In this document: piece by piece, positions 26,651 to 35,867 of the stretch
How the letters are laid out: each line of letters begins with the position of its first letter
Position numbering within the stretch: position 1 is the first letter of the stretch
Assembly (NCBI RefSeq): GCF_000377625.1
Contig: NZ_KB898331.1
Span: forward strand, 113,379-177,378
Direction of reading: 5' to 3'
DNA length: 64,000 nucleotides
DNA from: Prevotella veroralis DSM 19559 = JCM 6290
Lineage (GTDB): Bacteria; Bacteroidota; Bacteroidia; Bacteroidales; Bacteroidaceae
Notes under the pieces: generated by a model
The model's database searches: none
What the model was told of the DNA's origin: nothing
What the model saw: only the letters and a program-made list of their open reading frames with translations
Program-made: the position numbers and the translations under genes

Positions 26651-26712
26651 CAAACAATACCAATATCTAAAATAGATAACTAATTTTTATATACATTTAA
26701 ACAGCTTGGCTT

Positions 26713-27240
26713 ATGAAAAAAACAATCCTTTTAATGCTTGTACTATTGGCTACTTGCGTAAGTGTTAGTCGTGCTCAAACGAGTAAGTTTAACGTGACTT
26801 TCGCCACAGATTTGGGTTTGGGTGGTAAGTCATATAAGATCGTAACCCCTCATATCTCTGCCACTTATGATATTACAAAGAGGCTTTCTGCGGGCTTGAG
26901 AGTCGAAGAAGCCGTTACTTTAATGAAGTCTCAAGGGATTAAGACACACGATTTACTCACCACCTTTGGTGGGCAAGTTGGGTATGATATAGGTAAGATT
27001 TCTATCGCATCTGGTGGCGTCCTTAGTCTGCTCGTACAGCCTCGAGTAAGCGTAGGGCATACTGTTGGCGGTGGACATAACCGCGGCTACATGTATTATC
27101 AAGGTGGAATTTACGTTAGGAAAAGTAGCGGTAGCATTCGTTCAGAGCTTGGTTTAGGTGTTAGATACAATGACTATCGCAGCGACCTAAACAAAGATAA
27201 GGCAGTGTTCTATGTCTCTTACGGATTCGTTCTGAAGTAA
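26713..27240 (+). CDS. Small outer-membrane beta-barrel-like protein
   Basis: A 175-residue protein with a signal peptide (MKKTILLMLVLLATCVSVSR, then AQ). The mature part alternates hydrophobic and polar residues with many Gly and Tyr and ends in an aromatic strand (VFYVSYGFVLK), as small porin-like barrels do. The closing residue is Lys after Leu rather than Phe. No specific family is recognised. It is monocistronic, with its own promoter and a hairpin after the stop. Confidence 0.7.
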   Translation: MKKTILLMLVLLATCVSVSRAQTSKFNVTFATDLGLGGKSYKIVTPHISATYDITKRLSAGLRVEEAVTLMKSQGIKTHDLLTTFGGQVGYDIGKISIASGGVLSLLVQPRVSVGHTVGGGHNRGYMYYQGGIYVRKSSGSIRSELGLGVRYNDYRSDLNKDKAVFYVSYGFVLK

Positions 27241-27264
27241 GCTCAATTTAAAGTAAGTAAACCT

Positions 27265-27306
27265 TAGGGGTGACATGACTTCCTGTAAGGGAATTTGTCA
27301 CCCCTA
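27265..27306 (+). terminator. Hairpin after the small outer-membrane protein gene
   Basis: TAGGGGTGACA (27265-27275) pairs with TGTCACCCCTA (27296-27306) over 11 bp with a 20-nt loop. No T-run follows. Confidence 0.6.
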
Positions 27307-27370
27307 TGTGCTATGGAAACTCATTCTAATAGCGATGTTCGTAAATAATGTGTTTTTCTTTGAAAAACAT

Positions 27371-27401
27371 TTTGTTTTCTCGATATTATTTCGCACTTTT
27401 G
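27371..27401 (+). promoter_or_regulatory. Promoter for the GH16-korAB genes
   Basis: TTTG (27371-27374), 19 bp, then CACTTTTG (27394-27401), one base off TAnnTTTG. It lies 43 bp before the GH16 start. Confidence 0.5.
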
Positions 27402-27444
27402 CCCTTAGATATACTAACGTAAACAGAAAGAGTAACTAAAAACC

Positions 27445-28293
27445 ATGTTAGATAAGGAGAACAAGCGCCGCACGGTGGTCTTACTTCTAATGGTATTATC
27501 CGTGTTGAACGTCTTTGCGCAGCTGTCAAGTCGAGGAAAGGATACGCCTAATTCGACAACTGACCGCTTATCCTCTGGCTCGGAATATAAGCTTATCTTT
27601 AGTGATGAGTTTAATCAGCCAGATGGTACGCTACCTGATATTAGCGTGTGGAAAAGCTGTAGAAGACGTCCAAAAGTTACGTGGGCACGGTTCTTGAGCA
27701 ACTCTCCAGAGGTGGCATTTATCAAAGATGGTAAGTTAATCTTGCGTGCCATACCTAATTCTAACAAGTCTTCTACGGGCGAGGAGATGCTAACGGGCGG
27801 TATAGAAACAAGTCACAGCTTTGCTTTCCGATATGGTCGTGTGGAGTGCCGAGCACGTGTCAATCCCTTTGATGGCAACTTCCCAGCTATATGGATGATG
27901 CCTCGAACGACATTGCCATGGCCTCAAGGCGGTGAAATAGACATCTTTGAGCAGATCGACCAAGAGCAGAGAGCATATAGCACAGTACACTCTGCTTGGA
28001 CAAGAAGCCATGCGAACTTACCCCACTCAGGGAATATTGAATTAGACATGAGCCTTTTCCACACCTATGCAGTAGAGTGGGAGCCTAGTATCTTAACCTT
28101 CTTTGCTGACGGGAAACAGGTGTATCAATACAAGAAAGAGCCAGATAATCCAGAACAATGGCCTTTTGACAAGTCCGATTTCTATCTGATTCTTAACCAA
28201 TCAGTGGGTGACGGTTCTTGGGCAAAGCCCGTTGATACTACTCATACATACCAAATGGAGATAGATTGGATACGTGTCTACCAAAAGAGATAA
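27445..28293 (+). CDS. Glycoside hydrolase family 16 (beta-glucanase/laminarinase-like)
   Basis: A 282-residue exported enzyme. A hydrophobic stretch (VVLLLMVLSVLNVFAQ, about residues 11-26) is the signal. The GH16 catalytic motif GGEIDIFEQID near residue 170 contains the nucleophile Glu, the assisting Asp and the acid/base Glu. The fold region runs from LIFSDEFNQPDG near residue 50 to the final EIDWIRVYQKR, so the protein is essentially one catalytic domain. A beta-1,3- or mixed-linked glucan is the likely substrate, but GH16 also covers agarases and carrageenases. It sits 28 bp before korA, an unexpected neighbour. Confidence 0.9.
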   Translation: MLDKENKRRTVVLLLMVLSVLNVFAQLSSRGKDTPNSTTDRLSSGSEYKLIFSDEFNQPDGTLPDISVWKSCRRRPKVTWARFLSNSPEVAFIKDGKLILRAIPNSNKSSTGEEMLTGGIETSHSFAFRYGRVECRARVNPFDGNFPAIWMMPRTTLPWPQGGEIDIFEQIDQEQRAYSTVHSAWTRSHANLPHSGNIELDMSLFHTYAVEWEPSILTFFADGKQVYQYKKEPDNPEQWPFDKSDFYLILNQSVGDGSWAKPVDTTHTYQMEIDWIRVYQKR

Positions 28294-28321
28294 TACTAAC
28301 ATAAACAAAAGGAAATAATCT

Positions 28322-30220
28322 ATGGAAGAGCAAATCGAAGTCAAAGAAGTTGATAACGTGGTCGTTCACTTCTCCGGGGATTCGGGGGATGGAATGCAGT
28401 TAGCCGGTAACATCTTCACAACGATATCCGCAACTGTGGGTAATGGAGTGTCTACGTTCCCTGATTATCCAGCTGATATCCGTGCCCCGCAAGGCTCGCT
28501 AACGGGTGTGAGTGGCTTTCAGGTGCATGTTGGTGCAGGCAAGGTATATACGCCGGGAGACCGTTGTGATGTGCTCGTAGCCATGAATGCTGCAGCACTG
28601 AAGATGCAGTACAGGCATTGCAAACCGAATGGAACCATCATTATTGATACCGATTCCTTTGGTGCGAAAGACCTCCAAAAGGCAGAGTTCCGCAGTGATG
28701 ACTATCTAGGTGAGATGGGTATCGACCCCGATCGAGTGGTTGCTTGCCCTATAACAAAGATGGTGAAGGAGTGTCTGGCTGATACGGGCATGGACAATAA
28801 GTCCATGTTAAAGTGCCGTAACATGTTTGCTTTGGGACTTGTCTGCTGGCTTTTCAATCGTGATTTGAGCTTAGTAGATAACTTCCTTGAGGCTAAGTTC
28901 AAGAAGAAACCAGCTGTTGCCGAAGCCAATAAACGTGTTGTAAGAGCTGGATATGACTATGGTCACAACGTACATGCGTCTGTTCCGAACACTTACCGCA
29001 TAGAGTCTAAGGTGAAGGAAGCAGGTCGCTATATGGATATCACGGGTAACAAGGCGACTGCCTACGGCTTGATGGCAGCAGCAGAGAAGGCTGGCTTGCG
29101 CTTGTTCTTGGGTTCTTATCCAATCACTCCAGCAACAGATATCCTCCACGAATTGGCTAAACACAAGTCAATGGGCGTCACAACGGTGCAATGCGAAGAC
29201 GAGATTGCTGGTTGCGCATCGGCTATCGGTGCCGCTTTCGCTGGTGCTTTAGCTGCTACATCAACCTCTGGTCCGGGTATCTGTCTAAAGAGTGAGGCTA
29301 TGAATCTAGCCCTTATTGATGAGCTTCCATTGGTGATTATCGACGTACAGCGTGGTGGTCCGTCTACCGGTTTACCAACTAAGAGTGAGCAGACCGACCT
29401 CTTGCAGGTGCTTTATGGGCGTAATGGCGAAAGCCCAATGCCTGTTATTGCAGCCACAAGTCCCACTGATTGCTTCGATGCAGCGTATCACGCATGTAAG
29501 ATAGCATTGGAACACATGACGCCAGTGGTGCTCTTGACCGATGCATTCATTGCTAACGGCTCTTCTGCGTGGAAGTTACCTGACATCGAAGAGTTGCCCG
29601 AAATTCATCCACATTATGCTACAGAGGAACAGAAGTATAAGTACACTCCTTACAAGCGTGACCCAGAGACGCTCGCACGTTATTGGGCGATACCAGGCAC
29701 AGAGGGCTACACACATATCTTAGGAGGATTGGAGAAAGATGGAGAAACGGGTAGTATCTCAACCGATCCAGAGAATCATGACAAGATGGATAGGCTTCGT
29801 TGGGATAAAGTGGCACGTATTCCTGTACCCGAACTACAGGTGCTTGGTGATGAGAAAGACGCCGATTTGCTCATAGTAGGCTTTGGTAGTAGCTACGGTC
29901 ACTTGTATTCTGCAATGGAAGAGTTGCGTCGTAAGGGTAATAAGGTAGCCTTGGCACAATTCAAGTACATCAACCCTCTGCCAAAGAATACGGCAGAGGT
30001 ACTGGGAAGATACAAGAAGGTGGTTGTTGCCGAGCAGAACCTTGGTCAGTTAGCAGCCCTTCTACGTATTCGTATCAACCATTTCGCTCCTTATCAGTAC
30101 AACCAAGTAAAGGGACAGCCTTTCGTTGTTACGGAACTAGTCGCAACGTTTGAGAAACTCCTTAAGGCTCCATTACCAAAGGAAGAGAGTGGTACGTTCT
30201 ATACAAAGATATTGCAGTAA
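28322..30220 (+). CDS. korA: 2-oxoacid:ferredoxin oxidoreductase, fused gamma-alpha subunit
   Basis: A 632-residue subunit. Residues 1-200 form the gamma domain (HFSGDSGDGMQLAGNIF near 12-28), and the alpha domain begins near residue 235 (GNKATAYGLMAAAEKAGLRL). The alpha part has the ITPATDI loop and SGPGICLKSEAMNLA. With KorB it oxidises a 2-oxoacid, most likely 2-oxoglutarate, to the acyl-CoA and passes electrons to ferredoxin, linking central metabolism to anaerobic respiration and biosynthesis. Fusion of gamma to alpha is normal for the two-subunit KorAB form in Bacteroidota. korB follows after 38 bp. Confidence 0.93.
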   Translation: MEEQIEVKEVDNVVVHFSGDSGDGMQLAGNIFTTISATVGNGVSTFPDYPADIRAPQGSLTGVSGFQVHVGAGKVYTPGDRCDVLVAMNAAALKMQYRHCKPNGTIIIDTDSFGAKDLQKAEFRSDDYLGEMGIDPDRVVACPITKMVKECLADTGMDNKSMLKCRNMFALGLVCWLFNRDLSLVDNFLEAKFKKKPAVAEANKRVVRAGYDYGHNVHASVPNTYRIESKVKEAGRYMDITGNKATAYGLMAAAEKAGLRLFLGSYPITPATDILHELAKHKSMGVTTVQCEDEIAGCASAIGAAFAGALAATSTSGPGICLKSEAMNLALIDELPLVIIDVQRGGPSTGLPTKSEQTDLLQVLYGRNGESPMPVIAATSPTDCFDAAYHACKIALEHMTPVVLLTDAFIANGSSAWKLPDIEELPEIHPHYATEEQKYKYTPYKRDPETLARYWAIPGTEGYTHILGGLEKDGETGSISTDPENHDKMDRLRWDKVARIPVPELQVLGDEKDADLLIVGFGSSYGHLYSAMEELRRKGNKVALAQFKYINPLPKNTAEVLGRYKKVVVAEQNLGQLAALLRIRINHFAPYQYNQVKGQPFVVTELVATFEKLLKAPLPKEESGTFYTKILQ

Positions 30221-30258
30221 GGCTCCTAAACATAACTTCTTTAAATTCTAAACAGATT

Positions 30259-31266
30259 ATGAACCAATATACAGCACAAGACTTTAAGAAGGGACAACCA
30301 CGCTGGTGCCCCGGATGTGGCGACCACTTCTTCCTTGCCAGCTTGCAGAAAGCAATGGCAGAACTAGGTGTTCCACCTTATGAAACAGCCGTTATCAGTG
30401 GTATCGGGTGCTCAAGTCGATTACCCTATTACGCTAATACCTATGCCATGCAGACCATTCACGGTCGTGCCGCAGCCATCTCTACGGGTGCAAAGGTAAC
30501 CAATCCGAACCTTACCATTTGGCAGGTATCGGGCGATGGTGACGCTCTTGCCATCGGTGGTAACCACTTCATCCATGCCATGCGACGCAATATCGACTTG
30601 AATATGATTCTGTTGAACAACCGCATCTATGGTCTCACGAAGGGGCAATACTCCCCAACTAGCCCTCGCGGGTTCGTCTCTAAGTCGAGTCCCTTTGGTA
30701 CAACGGAAGATCCGTTCCGCCCTGCTGAACTCTGTTTTGGCGCTCGCGGCAACTTCTTCGCACGTAGCGTTGCTAGCGACAATAATGAGACAATAGCCAT
30801 CCTCAAGGCTGCTTACCGGCATAAGGGGGCTTCCGTGTGTGAGATTTTGCAGAATTGTGTGATCTTCAACGATGGTTGTCACAACTCAGTCTACACCTCT
30901 CAAGGTCGTAAAGAGAATGCAATCTACGTTAAGCATGGCGAACCTTTGATCTTTGGAGCTAATAAGGAGTATGGACTCATGCAAGAGGGATTCGGCTTGA
31001 AGGTCGTTAAGATTGGCGAGAATGGCATTACGCAAGATGATATCCTCGTACATGATGCCCACTGCCAAGACAATACTCTACAGCTGAAGTTGGCTATGAT
31101 GAGTAATGAAGATGGTTTCCCAATAGCCCTCGGAGTGATTCGTGATGTTGAAGCACCTACTTACGATGCTGCAGTGAACCAACAGATAGAAGAGGTGAAG
31201 GCGCAGAAGCATTATCACACGTTCATGGAAATGTTGGAAACCAACGATATTTGGGAAGTAAAATGA
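30259..31266 (+). CDS. korB: 2-oxoacid:ferredoxin oxidoreductase, beta subunit
   Basis: A 335-residue thiamine-diphosphate-binding subunit. The cluster-binding CxxC is in RWCPGCGDHFF near residue 14. GIGCSSRLPYY follows near 50. The ThDP/Mg motif runs from GDGDALAIGGNHFIHAMRRN near 93 to NNRIYGLTKGQYSPTSPRG near 119. There is no separate ferredoxin-type delta subunit in the operon. A large hairpin terminator follows the gene. Confidence 0.94.
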   Translation: MNQYTAQDFKKGQPRWCPGCGDHFFLASLQKAMAELGVPPYETAVISGIGCSSRLPYYANTYAMQTIHGRAAAISTGAKVTNPNLTIWQVSGDGDALAIGGNHFIHAMRRNIDLNMILLNNRIYGLTKGQYSPTSPRGFVSKSSPFGTTEDPFRPAELCFGARGNFFARSVASDNNETIAILKAAYRHKGASVCEILQNCVIFNDGCHNSVYTSQGRKENAIYVKHGEPLIFGANKEYGLMQEGFGLKVVKIGENGITQDDILVHDAHCQDNTLQLKLAMMSNEDGFPIALGVIRDVEAPTYDAAVNQQIEEVKAQKHYHTFMEMLETNDIWEVK

Positions 31267-31391
31267 TGTGATATATTAAAACAGCATTTGCGAGATAATA
31301 AAGGATGTACGCCTTTGTAGCGAGCTAAATAACATAGCGAACCACACAAAGACACATGAAACTTCCTACATAGCAAGTGTACCTTACAAGC

Positions 31392-31440
31392 AAAAGTCAG
31401 TTCTTTACGCTCATTGTTAGCGTTAGGAACTGACTTTTTT
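31392..31440 (+). terminator. Terminator after korB
   Basis: AAAAGTCAGTTC (31392-31403) pairs with GAACTGACTTTT (31427-31438), ending in a T-run. An inner ACGCT/AGCGT helix is nested in the loop. Confidence 0.8.
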
Positions 31441-31528
31441 ATGCCCCTTTCCCTCTCCAATCTGTTAGTATTAGTCCCTCTCCAGATTGCCTGTTGGAGC
31501 ATGAAAGAATGGTATTAGCCAGCTTTTA

Positions 31529-31770
31529 CACCTGTTCTAACATTCTTTCCCCGCTGTTCTTCAATTACAGCAAATAGTATCCCGCATCTTTTTAACCTAT
31601 ACTCTATGTTAGTTTCATCATGATGAAACCAGTGTCTCATCATGATGAAACACTAATTTCATCGTGATGAAACCTGTGTCTCTTCACGATGAGACAAACG
31701 TAGGGTATATATAGACAAAATGAAACACACGTTATAAACGAAGTTATAACGTGTGTAAAACATTTATAAG
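31529..31770. repeat. Left copy of the direct repeat flanking the nos operon
   Basis: About 240 bp collinear with 38253-38493 at a constant offset of 6,723 bp from base 31553 on. The best part (31553-31713) includes CAATTACAGCAAATAGTATC and the 22-bp array at 31613. A later 13-bp hairpin (31725-31737 with 31744-31756) is partly eroded in the right copy. The rest of the 706-bp gap has a small GATACCA/TGGTATC hairpin near 31830 and no ORF. Confidence 0.85.
31613..31694. repeat. 22-bp palindrome array, four units
   Basis: Cores at 31613, 31635, 31657 and 31679, exactly 22 bp apart. The first is the palindrome TTTCATCATGATGAAA; later cores are TCTCATCATGATGAAA, TTTCATCGTGATGAAA and TCTCTTCACGATGAGA. 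Changes in one arm are often matched in the other. Confidence 0.92.
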
Positions 31771-31972
31771 ACGCATGCGTCAGTGCTGTGAAGCACATTT
31801 ATAAGAATATGGACGGACCTTCTTAACAATAGATACCAGTGTGGTATCTTTCTGTGCCTGCTGTAATGAAAGGTTCTTATTCTCCCTTTTCGTTTAGCCG
31901 ATACATGCTTGTTTTGACCCCTAATTTCCCTTGAGGGCTGTCCGATATGTCTCTTCCTGTAACGCTCACAGC

Positions 31973-32740
31973 TTACAAATCCTTCTTTTTAAAGATACGT
32001 AAAGAAAGTAGGTAGGGTACTATAATCCACAACAACAAGAGGATAGACGACACTAATACACCTCCTGTGGCACCAAGGAATTCTTTGAATGCTGCGCCGC
32101 CATATCCCATCATAGCCGATACATCCATCTGTAAGATAACCTGAAAACGAGTTAGGTCTAATGGATTTAACATGAGTAAGGTGAGCAACGGAGTCTCTAT
32201 TGGCCAATCAGATAATAGAAATAAGGTATAGAGCAAGATAGCATCATAGATCATTGTCAGTAAGAGCCAAATGAGGATTGATACACCTGTTCCGCGTGTT
32301 TTGTCGCTTGTTAACATGGTTGTGAGGAATGCTAAGGACACGAAGATGAGCGTGTTGACACAGCCCATAAGGACGAGGATAAATCCTGTTGACCAATTTG
32401 TATAAAGCAACATTGGGATACCTGCTCCCAACAAGAAGGCTATCAGCAAACTTGATGATACTCCTGTATAAAGGCTTTGCCAAATCTGTTTACGCTTAAT
32501 GGGCTGACTTAACAACAAGACTTGGAAATCGTGAGAGTCGTACAAGTACGTTACCGTATAGAGTAACGACATAAGTGGTGTGACAAAGAGGATGATGTTG
32601 AGTACTGTTAATGCGCCCTTCGACTCATTGTCTTGTAGCAGTAATGAAGTCCACGACAGCAATGCGAGTAACACAAAATATACGACAACAACCCTGCTCT
32701 TGACGTTGTCCATGAAGATGATTCTTGTTATCTTTCCCAT
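31973..32740 (-). CDS. nosY: NosY-type ABC permease for nitrous oxide reductase maturation
   Basis: A 255-residue membrane protein with about six transmembrane segments, of the ABC-2 permease type. It pairs with the NosF ATPase just upstream (5-bp gap) and with periplasmic NosD; together they supply sulfur or another factor for building the CuZ site of NosZ. The first segments (VVVYFVLLALLSWTSLLL) and the cytoplasmic loop after them are typical. It is the last gene of the operon, and the left flanking repeat lies about 200 bp beyond its stop. Confidence 0.85.
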   Translation of the reverse strand: MGKITRIIFMDNVKSRVVVVYFVLLALLSWTSLLLQDNESKGALTVLNIILFVTPLMSLLYTVTYLYDSHDFQVLLLSQPIKRKQIWQSLYTGVSSSLLIAFLLGAGIPMLLYTNWSTGFILVLMGCVNTLIFVSLAFLTTMLTSDKTRGTGVSILIWLLLTMIYDAILLYTLFLLSDWPIETPLLTLLMLNPLDLTRFQVILQMDVSAMMGYGGAAFKEFLGATGGVLVSSILLLLWIIVPYLLSLRIFKKKDL

Positions 32741-32745
32741 AGTTC

Positions 32746-33456
32746 TTATGCTTCTCCTTCGCTTTTCTTTAGGTAATACATTACAGCCTGTGACACATTG
32801 TCTTGCTGAGTCTCTTTCAGTAGCTGTTCAACAGGCTTGAAGAACAAGATATGTCCTTCTTCCATGAATATGATATGTGTAACAACACCCTCTAACTCGC
32901 TTAGGATGTGCGATGTAACAAAGACGAGTTTATCTTTCTCCTTGATAATCTTCTCCTTTAGAATATTGGCTGCAAGGGGATCAAGACTGGCTGTTGGTTC
33001 GTCGAGGATGAGGATATCTGGATTGAAAAGGAATGCTAGAGCAGCATTGACCTTTTGGCTTGTTCCGCCCGAAAGTGTCTTTGTCTTCTTATCTGCTATC
33101 GTCTCAATCTGATAAGCCTCATAAAGTTCTTTGTCTAATTCAGAGCTTGTTCCCCGTACATTCTGAATGGTTCTGAATGTCTCTTTAACGCTCATATTCT
33201 CTGGGAAGCAGCTGTTCTGTTGCATAAATCCGATATGTTGGCGATAGGATGGGTTCTCTTGTATGTTGATACCATTAACGATTACCTCGCCAGATTGAGG
33301 TGTGACCAATCCCAAGATACACTTCATTAACGTTGTTTTTCCGCATCCATTGGGACCTACAAAGCCTATGCACTGTCCTTTCTTTAGTTCTAGATTGATG
33401 TTGTGCAGCACCTGCTGTTTGCCATACGACTTATTAAGATTCTTTATTGTGATCAT
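32746..33456 (-). CDS. nosF: NosF-type ABC ATPase
   Basis: A 236-residue ATPase with Walker A VGPNGCGKTTL near residue 34, Q-loop FMQQN, signature LSGGTSQKV near 128 and Walker B ILILDEPTASLD near 148. Its ATG overlaps the nosD stop by four bases (ATGA), and nosY follows by 5 bp. Membership of the nos operon identifies its job, since the sequence alone is a generic ABC-2-type ATPase. Confidence 0.9.
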   Translation of the reverse strand: MITIKNLNKSYGKQQVLHNINLELKKGQCIGFVGPNGCGKTTLMKCILGLVTPQSGEVIVNGINIQENPSYRQHIGFMQQNSCFPENMSVKETFRTIQNVRGTSSELDKELYEAYQIETIADKKTKTLSGGTSQKVNAALAFLFNPDILILDEPTASLDPLAANILKEKIIKEKDKLVFVTSHILSELEGVVTHIIFMEEGHILFFKPVEQLLKETQQDNVSQAVMYYLKKSEGEA

Positions 33457-34709
33457 AACTTATACGGATTCATGTGTGGGGAATTGTCTACGTAATTGTC
33501 GGGGGTAATGGAAGGTAGGACCTTTTCCGTTGCATCTAAGATATTCATGAGGAAGCTATGGAAGAAGAATAGTACGTTCTCATTCTGCTCTGCTAACATG
33601 GAGAATAAACTCAACGGATGGAAGGGCACGTCACCATAGCCGTCTTTGTTAAGGTCGTATCCCTCATACTTGTCCCAGTAATTCCTATCAACGTTGTTGC
33701 GATTATAGCTGACATTGGTCGTCATGTCGAAAGTATTACCTAAGAAGTTGTTATGATTGATAGTGTCATTCGTGCTGGCAGATATCAATCGCATACCCCA
33801 TCCATTGTTCTTTATGGTGTTATGATGAACTGATAAGTCGGAACCACCATCTATCAATAACCCAACAGTATTGTTTAGAAAATGATTTCCCTTTATAGTA
33901 CTATATTGTAGTTCTTTGATGAGTAGACCATAGGATGATGTCCCACGGTTATATTCGAACGTGTTGTTGATCATCTCCACATTATGGGCGAACATAACAG
34001 CCACACCTGCTTGGTTGCGGTAGAAGTGGTTGCTATTATAAACATTGAAGTGCGAAAACATGAAATGTAATCCATAACGTGCACACCCATTTATAGTGTT
34101 GTGATCAATATGCGAGTTGTTCACAAACTCTAAGTATATACCGTCTCTGTTGTGTCCAATCTTATTCCCTGTAATGTGCATGTTATCACTCTTCCAGCAA
34201 TGTACAGCATTTCCCATGATTGGGTTATAAGTAATATTACTGGAGATGTTATTGTTTGCAACTAATCCATCCTTACAGTTTTGATACATCACACTAAACT
34301 GGTTCTTGCGGAAGAAGCAATTACGTACAACGACAGCTTGTGCGTTGTTCACATGTACACCGCAGTAGTCTCGTTGGGATGACCGTGCTGAGTTTTGTAT
34401 TTGTAATCCTTCAATAACGACGTTATCTGCCTTTATCTCGATAACATTTCCTTTCTTACTACCATCAATAATAGGAGTCCCTACTCCCTTTAATGTGATT
34501 GGTTTGTTGATAAGAAGGCGTTCCTTATAAATCTTTTTACCGTACACTAATATCTCATCATGCGGCTTCGCAGTGTTTATAGCCATTGTTATAGATGAGA
34601 AGACCTTACCTTCTCCCACCTCAATTGTTCGTGCAGACAATGTGGTAGAGAGGGTAAGGCATACGAGTGTGATCAATGTTCTGGATGTTGTACTTTTAAT
34701 CTTTCCCAT
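33453..34709 (-). CDS. nosD: NosD, periplasmic copper-site maturation protein
   Basis: A 418-residue exported right-handed beta-helix protein. A signal peptide (about residues 8-25, LITLVCLTLSTTLSA) is followed by many Asn-rich turns (NNSHIDHNTINGC, NNTFEYN, KGNHFLNNTVG) of the carbohydrate-binding/sugar-hydrolase (CASH) beta-helix type. NosD works with NosF and NosY in CuZ assembly. The ORF start overlaps the end of nosL by 37 bases. Confidence 0.9.
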   Translation of the reverse strand: MGKIKSTTSRTLITLVCLTLSTTLSARTIEVGEGKVFSSITMAINTAKPHDEILVYGKKIYKERLLINKPITLKGVGTPIIDGSKKGNVIEIKADNVVIEGLQIQNSARSSQRDYCGVHVNNAQAVVVRNCFFRKNQFSVMYQNCKDGLVANNNISSNITYNPIMGNAVHCWKSDNMHITGNKIGHNRDGIYLEFVNNSHIDHNTINGCARYGLHFMFSHFNVYNSNHFYRNQAGVAVMFAHNVEMINNTFEYNRGTSSYGLLIKELQYSTIKGNHFLNNTVGLLIDGGSDLSVHHNTIKNNGWGMRLISASTNDTINHNNFLGNTFDMTTNVSYNRNNVDRNYWDKYEGYDLNKDGYGDVPFHPLSLFSMLAEQNENVLFFFHSFLMNILDATEKVLPSITPDNYVDNSPHMNPYKL

Positions 34710-35149
34710 GTGTCAAGGAGGATAGAATGAGTCTTTATGGCAAACTTCTGCGCATGGCTGTGGTTGCTGAAGGCTGCTACGCCTCCATTCATAGGACTCT
34801 TGATGTCATTTCCTAGTACAAGACCGGCAGTCTTGATATCTATCAGAGAATCTGGATGCTCATAGTCTGCAACATAAATCTTAGCAATTGTACTGTCCGA
34901 TAAGTTCTGCTTGTTCATGTAATGGAATAGGCAAGACAAATCATCGAATTTGAAACATTTCCCTTTATCGGAAATAATCTCACAAGCGAACTTTGGAACC
35001 TCTATTGTCATACCACAACCTGCACATTCATCTTTCCCCAATTCTATAGGTTGAGGTTTGTCGCTCTTGGTGCATGCGATAAGTGATAAAAGAATTATCG
35101 ATAGTGTTGCACCAGCAAAGAGTTTAGTTCTGTTAGTTATGAATCTCAT
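34673..35149 (-). CDS. nosL: NosL, copper-chaperone lipoprotein
   Basis: A 158-residue lipoprotein (lipobox SLIAC, Cys at residue 26) with the NosL metal site CAGCGM near residues 43-48. NosL binds Cu(I) and delivers it to NosZ. Its start overlaps the stop of the preceding membrane gene by four bases (ATGA). Placement second from nosZ, ahead of nosD, is a Bacteroidota-style order. Confidence 0.9.
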   Translation of the reverse strand: MRFITNRTKLFAGATLSIILLSLIACTKSDKPQPIELGKDECAGCGMTIEVPKFACEIISDKGKCFKFDDLSCLFHYMNKQNLSDSTIAKIYVADYEHPDSLIDIKTAGLVLGNDIKSPMNGGVAAFSNHSHAQKFAIKTHSILLDTWERLKVQHPEH

Positions 35150-35769
35150 TTCTTGATAGCCTTTTTGTTAAATACACCAATTTCTTTCAGTACGACAAAG
35201 GCAAGGATGAGTCCAGCAGTAACAAGGAAATATCCTCCAAGGTCTGGCTGTGATAAAGCATCAAAATTCAGTAGCTGCTTCTCACCGATAATAGGAGGCT
35301 GATAAGCCATTCCTGGAACCTTGATAGGAGCATCAGGCGACAGGTTATGACCATACACATAAGTCCAATGATAGAAGTCGACAAAGCCTAGAATACCGAA
35401 GATACCAAATGATATCAGTGATGCGATACTTAGCCTCTTACTTTTCATTACAGCTGCAACGACAAAGAGGATACCGAAAGCACAAAGGATAATTGGCAAT
35501 GCTGTGAACTCCCAGAAGTCGCCTGGATGAATCTGCGCCATACCAACATAGTGGTTCAACTCATTAATCTTATAAAGGTCATTACCCTCATCACCACCAG
35601 AGACACCTTCTGTTCCGCCAATATAAAGTACCATTCCCTCTGGATACTGTGGAGCAGAAAGATCTATACGCCATACGGATGTGAATGCACCTGCTATTGC
35701 AAAGAGTGCTGCAACAATGAGCAGTATCATGCTCGACTTGCTTATTTTACCAGAAAAATCTAATTTCAT
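35146..35769 (-). CDS. NosB-like integral membrane protein of the nos operon
   Basis: A 207-residue protein from ATG 35769; an in-frame ATG nine codons earlier is also possible. It has four hydrophobic segments (MILLIVAALFAIAGAF, LPIILCAFGILFVVAAV, LISFGIFGILGFVDFYHW and YFLVTAGLILAFVVL) and a long periplasmic loop with a Gly-rich GTEGVSGGDEG. Clade II nos clusters usually carry a membrane protein, NosB, right after nosZ, and position and topology match it. Its function is unknown; a role in electron supply is only a guess. Confidence 0.65.
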   Translation of the reverse strand: MKLDFSGKISKSSMILLIVAALFAIAGAFTSVWRIDLSAPQYPEGMVLYIGGTEGVSGGDEGNDLYKINELNHYVGMAQIHPGDFWEFTALPIILCAFGILFVVAAVMKSKRLSIASLISFGIFGILGFVDFYHWTYVYGHNLSPDAPIKVPGMAYQPPIIGEKQLLNFDALSQPDLGGYFLVTAGLILAFVVLKEIGVFNKKAIKK

Positions 35770-35867
35770 ACTTATTTTATATTGTTGACCTGTCATCGTT
35801 CTTAGCGTAGATTACACTCACTAAATTGCGATGGCAGGTCGTTTTTATTCTGATTTAATCTATCTAA

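Noticed and set aside
31613..31694. CRISPR array
   Set aside because: The units are 22 bp with no unique spacers, are palindromic, and no cas genes lie in the window.
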